Shown: positions 41,610 to 51,556, numbered from the stretch's first letter. The stretch is DNA of 64,000 bases from SZUA-365 sp049663345 (GCA_049663345.1 JBATDG010000085.1:1-64000), one strand, 5' to 3'. Notes: generated from the letters alone by a model not told the origin. Numbers and translations: made by a program.

Positions 41610-43841
41610 ATGAAGTCATTATACATTTTCCTCATTTCGCTCTTCCTGATCGCTGCATCCGCTGATGCGACGACGCATACTATCGTGAACGCCGGCACGT
41701 CGTTTGTCCCTGCCACCCTCACGATCAGCTTGGGAGATACCGTCGTCTATACGCTTGATCCGGCGCACAATGTCATCGAGGTTGAGCAAACGACGTGGAG
41801 CAACAATGGCAATACACCGAAACCCGGCGGCTTCACCCTCCCATTCGGTGGAGGCACCGTGATCCCGGCGTCGGTTGGCACCTACTATTATGTGTGCGGC
41901 CCGCATGCTTCATTCGGGATGAAAGGGATGATCATTGTCGAATTGACATCCCTGTCGACGGGTGCGATCACACCGACGTCCCTTTGTAAAGGAAGCGCCC
42001 TCTCGGTACCCTTCACCGCGACCGGAACTTTCAACGGATCCAACGTTTTCACCGCGCAGCTTTCCAATGCAAACGGGTCATTTGCAAGTCCGACGAATAT
42101 CGGATCATTGGGCGGAACGTCTTCGGGACAGATCAGCGCAACTATTCCACTCGCCACTCCGTCTGGTTCGGCATACCGCATCCGTGTCGTTGCATCCTCG
42201 CCGTCGCTGATCGGAACGCAGAACGCGCAGGATCTCACTGTGCTCGCTATTCCAACTGCCAGCATTACTCCCAATGGTCCAACCAGTTTCTGCGAAGGAT
42301 TGAACGTCCAGCTTGATGCACCGACGGGCGCGGGCCTCTCCTACATCTGGAGGCTGAATACCATAGTGATTGGCGGGGCGATCTCTCCGAGCTACACCGC
42401 ATCGCTGCCAGGACTTTACTCTGTCGAAGTCTCAAACGGGAGCTGTTCGGCGACCTCTCCCACGCAGCGCGTAACCGTCTATCCCGCGAATCCCTCCACA
42501 CTGACATGGACTGGGAACATCGATCTTGATTGGTCCACCGTCGGCAACTGGGATAGCCCCTGCGCCGTTCCAAACGCTGGTGACACTGTGATTATCAACA
42601 ACGGTGGTCCGCCGCCTTCATTGATCCCCGCGTCCGTAATAGGAAGCATGACCATCAATAACACAAGCGGCGTGACGCTGGGCGGAGACCTGCAGATAGC
42701 AGGCAGTCTGACGCTTGCAACCGGCAGCATCACGCTTGGCAGCGCAAACCTGAACCTCGAACCCTCAGCCAGCATCACAGGCGGCAGTTCCACGAGCTTT
42801 GTTATCACGAATGGCAACGGACAGCTGCGTCAGGCAGGCATCGGAAGCGGTGGACGTTCGGGTGCTGTCCTCTTTCCTGTAGGAAGCATCGCAGGCAGCT
42901 ATACTCCTCTGACGCTTACCAACACCGGAACAACGGATCAATTCAGCGTCGCTGTAAAAAACAATGTCCTCTCAAACGGCACGGGCGGCACAGCTCTCGG
43001 GAGCAGCGTTGTCGCTAAAACCTGGTTCATAACCGAATCCGTCAACGGCGGCAGCAACGCTGGCATCACATTCCAGTGGAACGCCTCGGATGAACTTCCC
43101 TCATTTAACCGCTCCCTGTGCTACGTCGGACATCATGACGGTGCCGCATGGCAGCCGCTGCAAGCTACAGGACCCGCCGGCGGAGGCGATCCCTACAATC
43201 GTAATGCGACCGGAGTAACGGCCTTCTCGCCATTTGCAATCGGCGATGGCGCTTCTCCGCTGCCGGTCGAATACCGCAGCTTGTCCGCCCAGGTGCGAGG
43301 CGAGATAGTCGCCATCGTTTGGGAAACGGAACGTGAAATCAACAGCCGCGGCTTTTCGGTCGAGCGCAGTTCCTCGCAAACCGGCAAATGGACAAGTCTG
43401 CAATTTGTGGAAAGTCGCGGCGCATCCCGGCTCCCGTCCACCTACGAATACCTCGATCACCCTCCCGCTGCGGGCGTCTGGTATTATCGACTGAAGCAGG
43501 TGGATATGGATGGGTCGCAGCAATACTCCAGCGTACTTCGGGCGGATATCGGAACGGTGCAGCGCAGCCTCGCCATCGAATCGGCGTGGCCGAATCCACT
43601 GCGTCTCTCCAATTCAGCGGATGCGGGCGTCACGTTCACCAACGCTGAGGGCGGACACGCAGTACTGACCATCCGCAACATTCTCGGACAGCTTGTCGCA
43701 CTTATTTACGATGGCACGGTCGAGGCGGGAGGCCGGACAACGGCGCGCTTCAATCCCGCTGCGCTTTCCCCCGGCGTCTATCTCTATCGCCTCGAACTTG
43801 GCGCTCAGGTTGCGCATCACCGGATCGTTGTTGTGAAGTAA
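41610..43841 (+). CDS. Secreted cupredoxin-domain protein with T9SS sorting tail
   Basis: The protein has 743 aa. After the signal peptide (MKSLYIFLISLFLIAASADA), residues about 20-115 form a plastocyanin-like domain with the blue-copper ligand pattern: His in DPAHNV, then Cys, His and Met in YYYVCGPHASFGMKG. Ig-like PKD repeats and a beta-rich region follow, then the segment PLPVEYRSLSAQ...EREINSRGFSVERS common in T9SS cargo, and a sorting domain ending HHRIVVVK. GGAGG lies 12 bases before the ATG; an upstream in-frame start at 41565 is possible. It may carry electrons or copper at the cell surface. Confidence 0.82.
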   Translation: MKSLYIFLISLFLIAASADATTHTIVNAGTSFVPATLTISLGDTVVYTLDPAHNVIEVEQTTWSNNGNTPKPGGFTLPFGGGTVIPASVGTYYYVCGPHASFGMKGMIIVELTSLSTGAITPTSLCKGSALSVPFTATGTFNGSNVFTAQLSNANGSFASPTNIGSLGGTSSGQISATIPLATPSGSAYRIRVVASSPSLIGTQNAQDLTVLAIPTASITPNGPTSFCEGLNVQLDAPTGAGLSYIWRLNTIVIGGAISPSYTASLPGLYSVEVSNGSCSATSPTQRVTVYPANPSTLTWTGNIDLDWSTVGNWDSPCAVPNAGDTVIINNGGPPPSLIPASVIGSMTINNTSGVTLGGDLQIAGSLTLATGSITLGSANLNLEPSASITGGSSTSFVITNGNGQLRQAGIGSGGRSGAVLFPVGSIAGSYTPLTLTNTGTTDQFSVAVKNNVLSNGTGGTALGSSVVAKTWFITESVNGGSNAGITFQWNASDELPSFNRSLCYVGHHDGAAWQPLQATGPAGGGDPYNRNATGVTAFSPFAIGDGASPLPVEYRSLSAQVRGEIVAIVWETEREINSRGFSVERSSSQTGKWTSLQFVESRGASRLPSTYEYLDHPPAAGVWYYRLKQVDMDGSQQYSSVLRADIGTVQRSLAIESAWPNPLRLSNSADAGVTFTNAEGGHAVLTIRNILGQLVALIYDGTVEAGGRTTARFNPAALSPGVYLYRLELGAQVAHHRIVVVK

Positions 43842-43910
43842 TTAATTCGACGAACCAACTCTCCTTCTCCGTGGGAGCTGAGGCTTCGGCTTCACTTCTG
43901 CATGCACGCA

Positions 43911-43955
43911 AACGGCGTCCCGGTACACCACTCCGGGACGCCGTTTGTTCTTTTC
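43911..43955 (+). terminator. Rho-independent terminator
   Basis: AACGGCGTCCCGG and CCGGGACGCCGTT form a perfect 13-bp stem with a 9-base loop, followed by TGTTCTTTT. It ends the cupredoxin-protein transcript. Confidence 0.85.
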
Positions 43956-44103
43956 GCAACCGTGCAATTTTGTCAATACGCCCGTAACTTAAGCGGAGGC
44001 GCCGTGTTCTTGATGATTGAGAGGATCCGGCGTTACACACGGCACATTCTTTAACCTCTCTCGCCCATCGAATAAATCCAGCACTACGTCCAAGGAGCAC
44101 GAT

Positions 44104-46662
44104 ATGATTCAAAGCTTCCGAATCCGGCCGGGATATGTCTTTGCGATCTTTCCGATATTCTCTATGCTGTTCATGGCCGCTGTTTCATCGCTTCAAGCGC
44201 AGCCGCTTGAATGGGAATCGCGCGGCATCGGCGGAGGCGGTGCGCTGTTTTCGCCGAGCATCAGTCCGCATGATAATGCTGAAGCTTTCGTCGCCTGCGA
44301 CATGACAGAACTTTTCCACACCATGAACAGCGGCGCGTCGTGGGAGGTGCTGCCGTTTCAGAAATTCCGCGCGGTGCGGGATTCCCGCATCGAGTTCACC
44401 AGCGATCCGAATATCCTTTATTCCATCGTGTTCGACTTCTATTCGGATGAACGAAGGGGCGGACGAAGCACGGATAAAGGAGCGACGTGGGCTCCCCTTC
44501 CAGCCGACCCAACTTTCGGGGAAACCTATTCCGTCTATGCACATCCGCAGCGCACGGACCGCCTCATCGTCTCCAGCTACACGCAAATATTTTTCTCCGG
44601 AGACGGCGGCGCATCTTTCACATCCATCTTTTCGAACAGCGCAGGTTATGCCGCTTATATCGGCGGTGTGTTATGGAGCGGCGACACAATCGTCGTGGGA
44701 CTGAGCCGCGGACTGCTCGTATCCCTCGACGGCGGGGCGAACTTCAACCTGCAGCCGCTGACCGGCATCCCTGAAAGCGAAGGACTCATCTCCTTCACCG
44801 GCGCGCTTTACGGCAGCACCAAGCGAATGATGTGCGTCACTTATGACATCGGAAATATCTGGCCGGGCATGACCGGAGCCGAGCATCTGAGCTATGCGGG
44901 CGTGTATCGTCTGGATTTCGGAACAGGCGGTGCCTGGGTGAGCTCCACTTCCGGACTCACAGCAGACGATCACCCGTTCTTCGTTGCCATGGCACAGAAT
45001 AATACCGACATCGCCTGGCTCGCTGGCGGGAATTCATCCTCTTCGTATCCGATCGTGTACAGAACGGATGACGCCGGGCGACGGTGGATCCCAGTGTTCA
45101 ACACGGAAAACAACGCGAACATTCTCACGGGATGGTCAGGCTATCGGGGGGACAATGACTGGTGGTTCGGTGAATATGCGCTGGGCTTCGACGTCGCAGC
45201 CAACAATCCCGACGTCGCCATCATCACCGATCTGGGTTTCTCCCATCTCACAACCGACGGAGGTACGAGCTGGCGCGCAATGTACGTCGATGCGGCTGAC
45301 CTGAATTCCGCCGAAAGTGCGACTCCGAAGGGCAGAACCTACCACGGCGTGGGAATGGAACCCACCGCCGCATGGTGGATTCACTGGACGGACGCCTCGC
45401 GCATGTTCGTCGGCGCTACCGATATCACTGCGTTCCGCAGCACGGATGCGGGGCAGTCGTGGTCGAAGAATTTCACGGGTCTGACATACAATTCGGTGTA
45501 TTGCCTCCGATATTCCGCTGCTCAGAACAAAACCTACGCCGCGGCATCCTCAGTGCATGATCTGTATGAAAGCACGTATCTGGCTGATTCGCGCATTGAC
45601 GGCGGACGCGGGGCTATCCTGATGTCCGGCGACGGCGGTACGGCCTGGCAGATGCTGCATGATTTCGTTCACCCCGTCGCATGGCTGGAACTCGATCCCG
45701 CAAATCCGAACCGCATGTACGCCGCTGTCGTGCACAGCAGCCTGGGCGGGATTTACGTTTGCGATGATCTGAATCTCGGCAGCGCATCGACATGGAGAAA
45801 GCTTGCCTCGCCGCCGCGCACGGAAGGACATCCTTTCGGCATTCATCTGCTTGCCGATGGATCGCTGGTGTGCAACTATTCAGGAAGAAGGAATTCCTCC
45901 GGCGCGTTCACAGCAAGCGCCGGCGTCTTCCTCAGCAGCGACGCCGGTGCAAGCTGGTACGACCGCTCCGACGCCGGGATGCGCTACTGGATGCGCGATC
46001 TCGTCATCGACCCGCATGATGCAGCGCAAAACACCTGGTATGCCTGCGTGTACAGCGGCTGGGGCGGTGCGCCCAACGGACTCGGAGGTCTTTATCGCAG
46101 CCGCGATCGCGGTATTCACTGGAGCAGGATCAGCGATCTCGACCGCGTTTCGTCCTGCGCCATCGATCCTCAGGTAGAGGATGAATGCTACCTGACCACC
46201 GAAGCCGACGGCTTATGGTTCTCCTCAAACATCAGCGCCGATGCTCCGGATTTCGCGCAAGTCGCGGGGTATCCTTTCCAGCATCCGCAGCGGATTTTCT
46301 TTAATCCTTTCGATCAGCAGGAAATCTGGGTCACCAGTTTCGGCAACGGACTGCGGGTTGCCAGGAAGCTGCCGACCAGCATCAAAGACCCGACACTCCC
46401 GGCTGCACTCGAGCTCGCTTTCTCACCTAATCCCGCGCATGACCGGCTCGAAGTCGCGCTGAGCGGGATGTCCGTCACCACCGCTGCGCTTCGCGTCACC
46501 GACCTGCTCGGAAGAGTTGTCATAGAGCGCACGCTCGATGCCTCTGCTGCGAACGGACAAGCGCGCAGCACGCTCGATGTCTCGCGCCTTCAGCCCGGGA
46601 TGTATTTCCTCACAGCCATCTCGGGTCCGCTGCTCCGTACGGAGAAGCTAATGATCCGGTGA
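44104..46662 (+). CDS. Secreted sialidase-like beta-propeller protein with T9SS tail
   Basis: The 852-aa protein has a signal peptide ending near LQAQ. The body consists of BNR/VPS10-type repeats: many S-x-D-x-G-x-x-W motifs (STDKGATWAPL, SGDGGASFTSI, TTDGGTSWRAM, STDAGQSWSKN), as in xyloglucanases and sortilin-like propellers. The last 85 residues are a T9SS sorting domain (FSPNPAHDRLEV...TEKLMIR). AAGGAG precedes the ATG at 44104. A glycan-active function is possible, but no catalytic acid can be pinned down by eye. Confidence 0.85.
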   Translation: MIQSFRIRPGYVFAIFPIFSMLFMAAVSSLQAQPLEWESRGIGGGGALFSPSISPHDNAEAFVACDMTELFHTMNSGASWEVLPFQKFRAVRDSRIEFTSDPNILYSIVFDFYSDERRGGRSTDKGATWAPLPADPTFGETYSVYAHPQRTDRLIVSSYTQIFFSGDGGASFTSIFSNSAGYAAYIGGVLWSGDTIVVGLSRGLLVSLDGGANFNLQPLTGIPESEGLISFTGALYGSTKRMMCVTYDIGNIWPGMTGAEHLSYAGVYRLDFGTGGAWVSSTSGLTADDHPFFVAMAQNNTDIAWLAGGNSSSSYPIVYRTDDAGRRWIPVFNTENNANILTGWSGYRGDNDWWFGEYALGFDVAANNPDVAIITDLGFSHLTTDGGTSWRAMYVDAADLNSAESATPKGRTYHGVGMEPTAAWWIHWTDASRMFVGATDITAFRSTDAGQSWSKNFTGLTYNSVYCLRYSAAQNKTYAAASSVHDLYESTYLADSRIDGGRGAILMSGDGGTAWQMLHDFVHPVAWLELDPANPNRMYAAVVHSSLGGIYVCDDLNLGSASTWRKLASPPRTEGHPFGIHLLADGSLVCNYSGRRNSSGAFTASAGVFLSSDAGASWYDRSDAGMRYWMRDLVIDPHDAAQNTWYACVYSGWGGAPNGLGGLYRSRDRGIHWSRISDLDRVSSCAIDPQVEDECYLTTEADGLWFSSNISADAPDFAQVAGYPFQHPQRIFFNPFDQQEIWVTSFGNGLRVARKLPTSIKDPTLPAALELAFSPNPAHDRLEVALSGMSVTTAALRVTDLLGRVVIERTLDASAANGQARSTLDVSRLQPGMYFLTAISGPLLRTEKLMIR

Positions 46663-46765
46663 GGCCGGATTCCGGGATCGGCTTATTCCGGAATTAAACC
46701 TTCCCGTGTTCGTTCTGGTCTTACTACGATGGTAAAACGATCCTAGCAACGACGAGGGCGAGTTC

Positions 46766-48607
46766 ATGAGAATGTCAGTCATTCCCGATAAAACCCGATT
46801 CACGTTTTTTCTCACGGCGACAGTATTCCTCTTCCCCTGTGCGTTGACCCTCGCCCAGTACGACAGCAGCTATTATATAGTCGACACCGGCCAGCTGCAG
46901 TGCTACAACAACACCGGGCCGATGACGGCGCCCAGTGCCGGACAGGCGTTCTACGGACAGGACGCGCAGCATCAGGGCAATCAGCCGCAGTATCATGACA
47001 ACGGCGACGGCACGATTTCCGATCTCGTCACGGGACTCACCTGGGTGAAGGCGCGCGGAACGAAGGTGTCATGGGAAAAAGCGCTTGCGGATGCTGCGAA
47101 CTGCTCGGTCGGCGGCTACAGCGACTGGCGCATGCCCACGATCAAGGAATTGTATTCCCTCATCGATTTCAACGGGAAGAGCGGACTCACCGCCGCGACC
47201 TCCATCGCCTACCTCAATACGGCCTACTTCGATTTCGAATTCGGAAATACGGCGCTTGGTGAACGCATCATCGATTGTCAGGACTGGTCCGCCACGACAT
47301 ACGTACATTTCACGATGAACGGCGACTCAACAGCGTTTGGAGTGAATTTCGCGGACGGCCGCATCAAGGGCTATGGCAAGAAGCGCCTGCCGGCGGGCAC
47401 GCGAAATCAGCTTTACGTTCGCTACGTCCGCGGCAACCCGCAGTACGGCGTCAACAACTTCCACAACAATCAGGACAGCACGATTTCCGACAGGGCGACC
47501 GGGTTGACGTGGGCAATGCCTGACTCCCGCGGCGGCATGGATTGGCAGACGGCACTCGCCTGGGTGCAGGCGAAGAATGCTGCGGGATATCTTGGCTACG
47601 GCGACTGGCGTCTCCCGAATGCGAAGGAACTGCAGAGCCTCATCGACTACACGCACTCCCCTGCCACAACAAACTCCGCCGCGATTGATCCGATGTTCCT
47701 CGCATCAAGTATTGGCGGAGGTGAATATCCGTTTTACTGGACGAGCACCTCGCACAAGGAGGGCGCACCCACTTCGCCCGGCGGCGAAATGGCGGCCTAT
47801 CTCTGTTTCGGCCGCGCTCTGGGATGGATGGAGCAGCCTCCGGGTTCCTCGAATTATGTGCTGCAGGATGTCCACGGCGCCGGCGCTCAGCGCAGCGACT
47901 TCAAAACCGGCAACCCCGCGAATTATCCTCACGGACACGGCCCGCAGGGCGATGTCGTCCGCATCTACAATTACGTCCGTCTCGTGCGCGGCGGCAACCT
48001 CGTTATCCCTGTAGAACTTTCCTCGCTTGAAGCGGCGATTATTCCTGGCACGCAGCAGGTCCGCCTCGATTGGAGCACACAGACGGAAGTCAACAATCTG
48101 GGCTTCTTCATACAGCGGCGTTCCGATCCGGATGCGGACTGGCTCGAGCTTTCCGGAAGCTTCACTCCGGGACACGGCAGCACGAACGAGACACAGCGCT
48201 ATTCGTATCTCGATCATCTCACCTCCGCCGGGCGCTACGACTACCGGCTCAGACAGATCGACACCGATGGAACGACAGACTATTCACGGGCGGTCAGCGT
48301 CGACAACAGCGGTGCGGCTGCTCCCTCCCTCATGACTCTCGAGAGCTACCCGAATCCCTCTGGCGCCGCCGCTGCGGGGCGCAGCAGCGCGACAACTATC
48401 GAGTATACAATTCCGGAGGATTCCGAGGTGCTTCTTCGTATTTTTAGCAGCGTTGGACGCGAAGTGGCGACAGTGGTGGATGGCCTGCGATCGGCCGGAC
48501 GGCATCAGGCGCTCTTTTACTCCGGCGACCTCCCGAGCGGCTCATATCTCTGCCGGCTTGAAACATCCGCCGGCATGGTCACGCGAATCATTTCCCTTGT
48601 GCGATAA
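46766..48607 (+). CDS. Secreted protein with two DUF1566 (Lcl-type) domains and T9SS tail
   Basis: The protein has 613 aa with a signal peptide (to about residue 30). Two similar domains follow. Each has DLVTGLTWVKA or DRATGLTWAMP, W-x-x-A-L-A, a G-Y-x-D-W-R-(M/L)-P motif and KEL(Y/Q)SLIDY, the DUF1566/Lcl C-terminal pattern seen in surface lectin-like proteins. The tail contains VIPVELSSLEAAII and a sorting domain ending TRIISLVR. It was probably internally duplicated. It lies in a run of secreted-protein genes on the same strand. Confidence 0.85.
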   Translation: MRMSVIPDKTRFTFFLTATVFLFPCALTLAQYDSSYYIVDTGQLQCYNNTGPMTAPSAGQAFYGQDAQHQGNQPQYHDNGDGTISDLVTGLTWVKARGTKVSWEKALADAANCSVGGYSDWRMPTIKELYSLIDFNGKSGLTAATSIAYLNTAYFDFEFGNTALGERIIDCQDWSATTYVHFTMNGDSTAFGVNFADGRIKGYGKKRLPAGTRNQLYVRYVRGNPQYGVNNFHNNQDSTISDRATGLTWAMPDSRGGMDWQTALAWVQAKNAAGYLGYGDWRLPNAKELQSLIDYTHSPATTNSAAIDPMFLASSIGGGEYPFYWTSTSHKEGAPTSPGGEMAAYLCFGRALGWMEQPPGSSNYVLQDVHGAGAQRSDFKTGNPANYPHGHGPQGDVVRIYNYVRLVRGGNLVIPVELSSLEAAIIPGTQQVRLDWSTQTEVNNLGFFIQRRSDPDADWLELSGSFTPGHGSTNETQRYSYLDHLTSAGRYDYRLRQIDTDGTTDYSRAVSVDNSGAAAPSLMTLESYPNPSGAAAAGRSSATTIEYTIPEDSEVLLRIFSSVGREVATVVDGLRSAGRHQALFYSGDLPSGSYLCRLETSAGMVTRIISLVR

Positions 48608-48669
48608 CCGTTGCGGTATAACAGATGCACCTGTCCGCAATTCCTCATCACCCTTAACCGAAGCACCTC

Positions 48670-49788
48670 ATGCAGCGCTCGATGCTCTTCATCATTCCCT
48701 TTCTTCTGATTGGAATTTCCGCCCCGGATTTTGCCGCCAGCCAGGTGTCGCCTGCCTTTGATGTGGCCGTGTATCTGGACGAAGGGGCCTGGGAAGCGGG
48801 CGTCATCGCCTTCGAACATTTTCTTGACTGGAAGGGATTGACGCATGAACGCGTCGATGCGTCCGCCGTGAACGCGACTGGCTTTGCCGCCCGCTACCGT
48901 TGTCTGTACATGCCGGGCGGATACGCATTCAACTACAAACAGAAAATCACCAACCGGGGCGAGCAGAATATCCGTTCGCTCGTCGATGGCGGCGGCGCAT
49001 ACATCGGCATTTGCGCGGGAGCATATTTTGCGGCGGACCATGTCGAATGGGAAGGCGGAAATTTCCCCTACACGCTCGGGCTGTTCAAGGGCTCGGCGCG
49101 GGGTTCGCTGCAGGAAATCATTCCGTGGGACGGCTACGCCATGACAACCATTCACACGAATCCGCTGCACCCGATCACGCAGAAGCAGCCCCGAACGCTG
49201 ACGACGCTGTACTTTGGCGGACCCGCCTTCATCCCTGATCCGGGTTTTACAGTCGACACCATCGCCACCTGGGATGCCGCGGGTGATCAGATCGCGATAA
49301 CGGGCTTTCCGCATGGAAGCGGCCGCGTGCTGTTGGTGGGTCCCCACCCCGAGATCGAAGAAAACGGCGCCCGCGACGGCACTGAATTCGGCTACGAGCT
49401 GACGGATCCGGAATCTGAATGGGGCATGCTCTGGACGGCAATTGACTGGGTGCTTCAGCGGCCGATTACGGATACCACGCTCACGGCTGTCGCTCCCCTG
49501 CCCGCGTTGCCCGGGGTCCTCACCCTGAATCCCGTCCGACCGAATCCTTCACAGGACCTGTCGACCTTCACCATCTCCGCTGCGGCCTCCTCCCGCGCCA
49601 TCGTTACGGTGGTGGACATTTCCGGCCGCAACGTCGCCACCATCTTCGACGGCGTGTTCGATGCCGGAGCGCATGAGCTCACATTCAATGCCGTGTCTTC
49701 CGGCAAGCGTCTTCCTTCCGGCCGCTACTTCATCCGTCTGTATGACGGCCGTGAGGTACAGAGTACGGCCTTCATCCTCCTCCGCTGA
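48670..49788 (+). CDS. Secreted glutamine-amidotransferase-fold (BPL_N) protein with T9SS tail
   Basis: The protein has 372 aa. After a signal peptide the domain at about 28-270 matches the class I glutamine amidotransferase fold of the BPL_N group: YMPGGYAFNY, then the nucleophile elbow GAYIGICAGAY with Cys115, and a distal HGSGRVLLVGPHPE. A T9SS sorting domain (NPVRPNPSQ...TAFILLR) follows. A secreted protein of this fold is unusual, since relatives act in the cytoplasm; the substrate is unknown. Confidence 0.8.
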   Translation: MQRSMLFIIPFLLIGISAPDFAASQVSPAFDVAVYLDEGAWEAGVIAFEHFLDWKGLTHERVDASAVNATGFAARYRCLYMPGGYAFNYKQKITNRGEQNIRSLVDGGGAYIGICAGAYFAADHVEWEGGNFPYTLGLFKGSARGSLQEIIPWDGYAMTTIHTNPLHPITQKQPRTLTTLYFGGPAFIPDPGFTVDTIATWDAAGDQIAITGFPHGSGRVLLVGPHPEIEENGARDGTEFGYELTDPESEWGMLWTAIDWVLQRPITDTTLTAVAPLPALPGVLTLNPVRPNPSQDLSTFTISAAASSRAIVTVVDISGRNVATIFDGVFDAGAHELTFNAVSSGKRLPSGRYFIRLYDGREVQSTAFILLR

Positions 49789-49833
49789 TCGCGGCGGACG
49801 GTGCGAAGCTGCTTCCATGCCTGCGCTTCGGAG

Positions 49834-50379
49834 TCAATCGTTCTTCAAAGGCGGACCAACGATTTTCATATCATGATCTTCAAAGACCTTTGCAATTTCG
49901 TCTTTCGACGGCGGCGAAGTCCATTGATCAGTCGCCTGGAAGAAGGCTTCCATTTTTCCTGCCGGTAAATACGACACGATCATCTTCCCTTTTTCCGACA
50001 ATTGAATAAAGGCATGCGGGACATTCCTGGGAAGGAAAATCGTGTCGCCGGCTTTCATCTGATGTTTGTCGTCTCCAACTTGGAAGCGATAGTCACCTTC
50101 AACAACATAGAACCACTCATCCTGAAAGGGATGTACATGCAGAGGCGGCCCGCCGTTCGGCGTCAATCCGGTCTGCTCAAAGACAGCCAGGTCGTTGTCG
50201 GTGTCGGTTCCGGATATTTTGATGTCCAGAGTATTCAGTGTGACGCCTTTCATCTTGTAATGGACGCCGAACCTCGCTTCGCCAGAATTTATTTTAAACC
50301 CGTTTGTTGTTCTCACTGGTATAAGATTCCTGATTTTTGCAAATGCGATTGCAGGTATAAGGGCCAGGGTAGTTACCAT
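49834..50379 (-). CDS. Cupin-domain protein
   Basis: The 181-aa protein has one beta-barrel cupin domain with metal ligands in PLHVHPFQDEWFYVVEG (two His and Glu) and PRNVPHAF (His). A hydrophobic N-terminus (MVTTLALIPAIAFA) suggests export. The ATG at 50379 has AGAGGA upstream; an in-frame ATG at 50397 is the alternative. It stands alone. The small-molecule substrate is not evident. Confidence 0.8.
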   Translation of the reverse strand: MVTTLALIPAIAFAKIRNLIPVRTTNGFKINSGEARFGVHYKMKGVTLNTLDIKISGTDTDNDLAVFEQTGLTPNGGPPLHVHPFQDEWFYVVEGDYRFQVGDDKHQMKAGDTIFLPRNVPHAFIQLSEKGKMIVSYLPAGKMEAFFQATDQWTSPPSKDEIAKVFEDHDMKIVGPPLKND

Positions 50380-50661
50380 GAATCTTCCTCTTTTCATGGC
50401 AGGGTCGCTTTCGTGTAGTTCATAATCTATTCACGAGACGTATCGTATTTATCATTATCCGATATCATGCCCCGCTTAGCCTGATAATCACAGCATAAGG
50501 CGGGATCACTCTCAAAACTAGGGGAAACTGTATTTGGGCTTCTGATAAACCATTGTAAATATTTAAGATACCAATGTCAATTCGGTAACATGAATTTTGA
50601 GGCAACGGGATAAACGACCTTTCTTCCCCTTCTCCTGACATCGAGCACCACGAAAAGAAAT

Positions 50662-50880
50662 TCAGTCCGTCTGATCTACCGGCTCGAACACCTCTTCCAG
50701 TGCGATGTCTAATGCTTTTGCGATTGAGAATGCGAGTGAGAGCGACGGAACGTAGCGTCCCTGTTCCAGCATAATGATCGTCTGCCGGGTACAGCCGCAG
50801 CCCTGGGCGAGATCCGTCTGAGTCATTCCCCGTTCCTCACGGAGGCGCCGCACATTATTGCGGACCTGCGCCTTAGCCAT
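50662..50880 (-). CDS. XRE-family transcriptional regulator
   Basis: The protein has 72 aa, almost all a lambda-repressor-type helix-turn-helix (NVRRLREERGMTQTDLAQGCGCTRQTIIMLEQGRYVPS). It overlaps the upstream membrane-protein gene by 8 bases, a pairing common in Gram-positive and FCB bacteria. It likely represses its own promoter through the dyad at 51341-51393. Confidence 0.88.
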   Translation of the reverse strand: MAKAQVRNNVRRLREERGMTQTDLAQGCGCTRQTIIMLEQGRYVPSLSLAFSIAKALDIALEEVFEPVDQTD

Positions 50881-51319
50881 GTGCTTCCCCGCGTAAATCC
50901 ACCACCAGCGACGCGATGGAGTGCACGAGTGACACCAATGTTACTGTCCCGTAGGCCAGCAGATACAACCAGCCTGTGGGTACCATCCCGCTCGAGGAAT
51001 ACAGTTCATAGAGGAGGATTGCCGTCAGAAACACGATTGGCGCAATCACCATCAGCGTCGCCTGCGAGGCCCGCAGCGACACGGCATCATCTCGTTCATC
51101 CAGTTCGCCTGACTTCCTGCCTCTCTTCGATCGCCAGCCCAGCCATGCATTGAGAACAAAGCCGGGTAGAATGATCGAAGCTGTGAGCAGCCGCCAGAAA
51201 GACCGTTCAGGATTGGCAAACTCCGAGACCCCCGGAAGCAGTACGATCAGGAGAAGTCCGATAAAGATCAGGCTCCAAATCACCATTGCCATGACGGCAT
51301 ACTTTTGTGCATTGGACAT
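50873..51319 (-). CDS. Four-helix membrane protein paired with XRE regulator
   Basis: The 148-aa protein has four transmembrane segments (about 8-30, 45-62, 88-108 and 118-140) and a charged loop RKSGELDERDDAVSLRAS between helices 2 and 3. GGAGG precedes the ATG. Similar membrane proteins with an E-x-D-E-R-D motif are often linked to small XRE regulators and may signal to them. The function is not known. Confidence 0.75.
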   Translation of the reverse strand: MSNAQKYAVMAMVIWSLIFIGLLLIVLLPGVSEFANPERSFWRLLTASIILPGFVLNAWLGWRSKRGRKSGELDERDDAVSLRASQATLMVIAPIVFLTAILLYELYSSSGMVPTGWLYLLAYGTVTLVSLVHSIASLVVDLRGEAHG

Positions 51320-51340
51320 GAGGGCCTCCGAATTTCCATT

Positions 51341-51393
51341 GTGTAAGAAATAATTTACACAGATACACGTGCATTGTCAAGTATTTCTTACAC
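51341..51393 (-). promoter_or_regulatory. Promoter and operator of membrane protein-XRE operon
   Basis: On the minus strand TTGACA (51375-51380), a 17-base spacer and TAAATT (51352-51357) form a good sigma-70-type promoter. GTGTAAGAAAT (51341-51351) and its perfect inverse (51383-51393) flank it, and another TTACAC lies at 51355-51360. This is probably the binding site of the XRE protein. Confidence 0.7.
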
Positions 51394-51482
51394 ACAGATT
51401 TTTTTTCCTCACCCCTTGCTTTGTACGGCCCTTATTATGTAGATTTGTAAACGTTTCGAATCGAAACGCGAAAATAGATGTT

Positions 51483-51556
51483 GGAGCGGTAGTTCAGTTG
51501 GTTAGAACGCCTGCCTGTCACGCAGGAGGTCGCGAGTTCGAGTCTCGTCCGCTCCG
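51483..51556 (+). tRNA. tRNA-Asp (GTC)
   Basis: A full cloverleaf is present: acceptor GGAGCGG/CCGCTCC, D-arm with AGTTCAGTTGGTTAGA, anticodon stem CCTGC/GCAGG with CTGTCAC (anticodon GTC, 51517-51519) and T-arm with GTTCGAGTC. The 3' CCA is not encoded exactly (GCCCA follows). Confidence 0.96.

Noticed and set aside
51483..51556. tRNA-Asp as a second island attachment site
   Set aside because: I found no second copy of the tRNA 3' end to the right within the window, so an island boundary cannot be shown.
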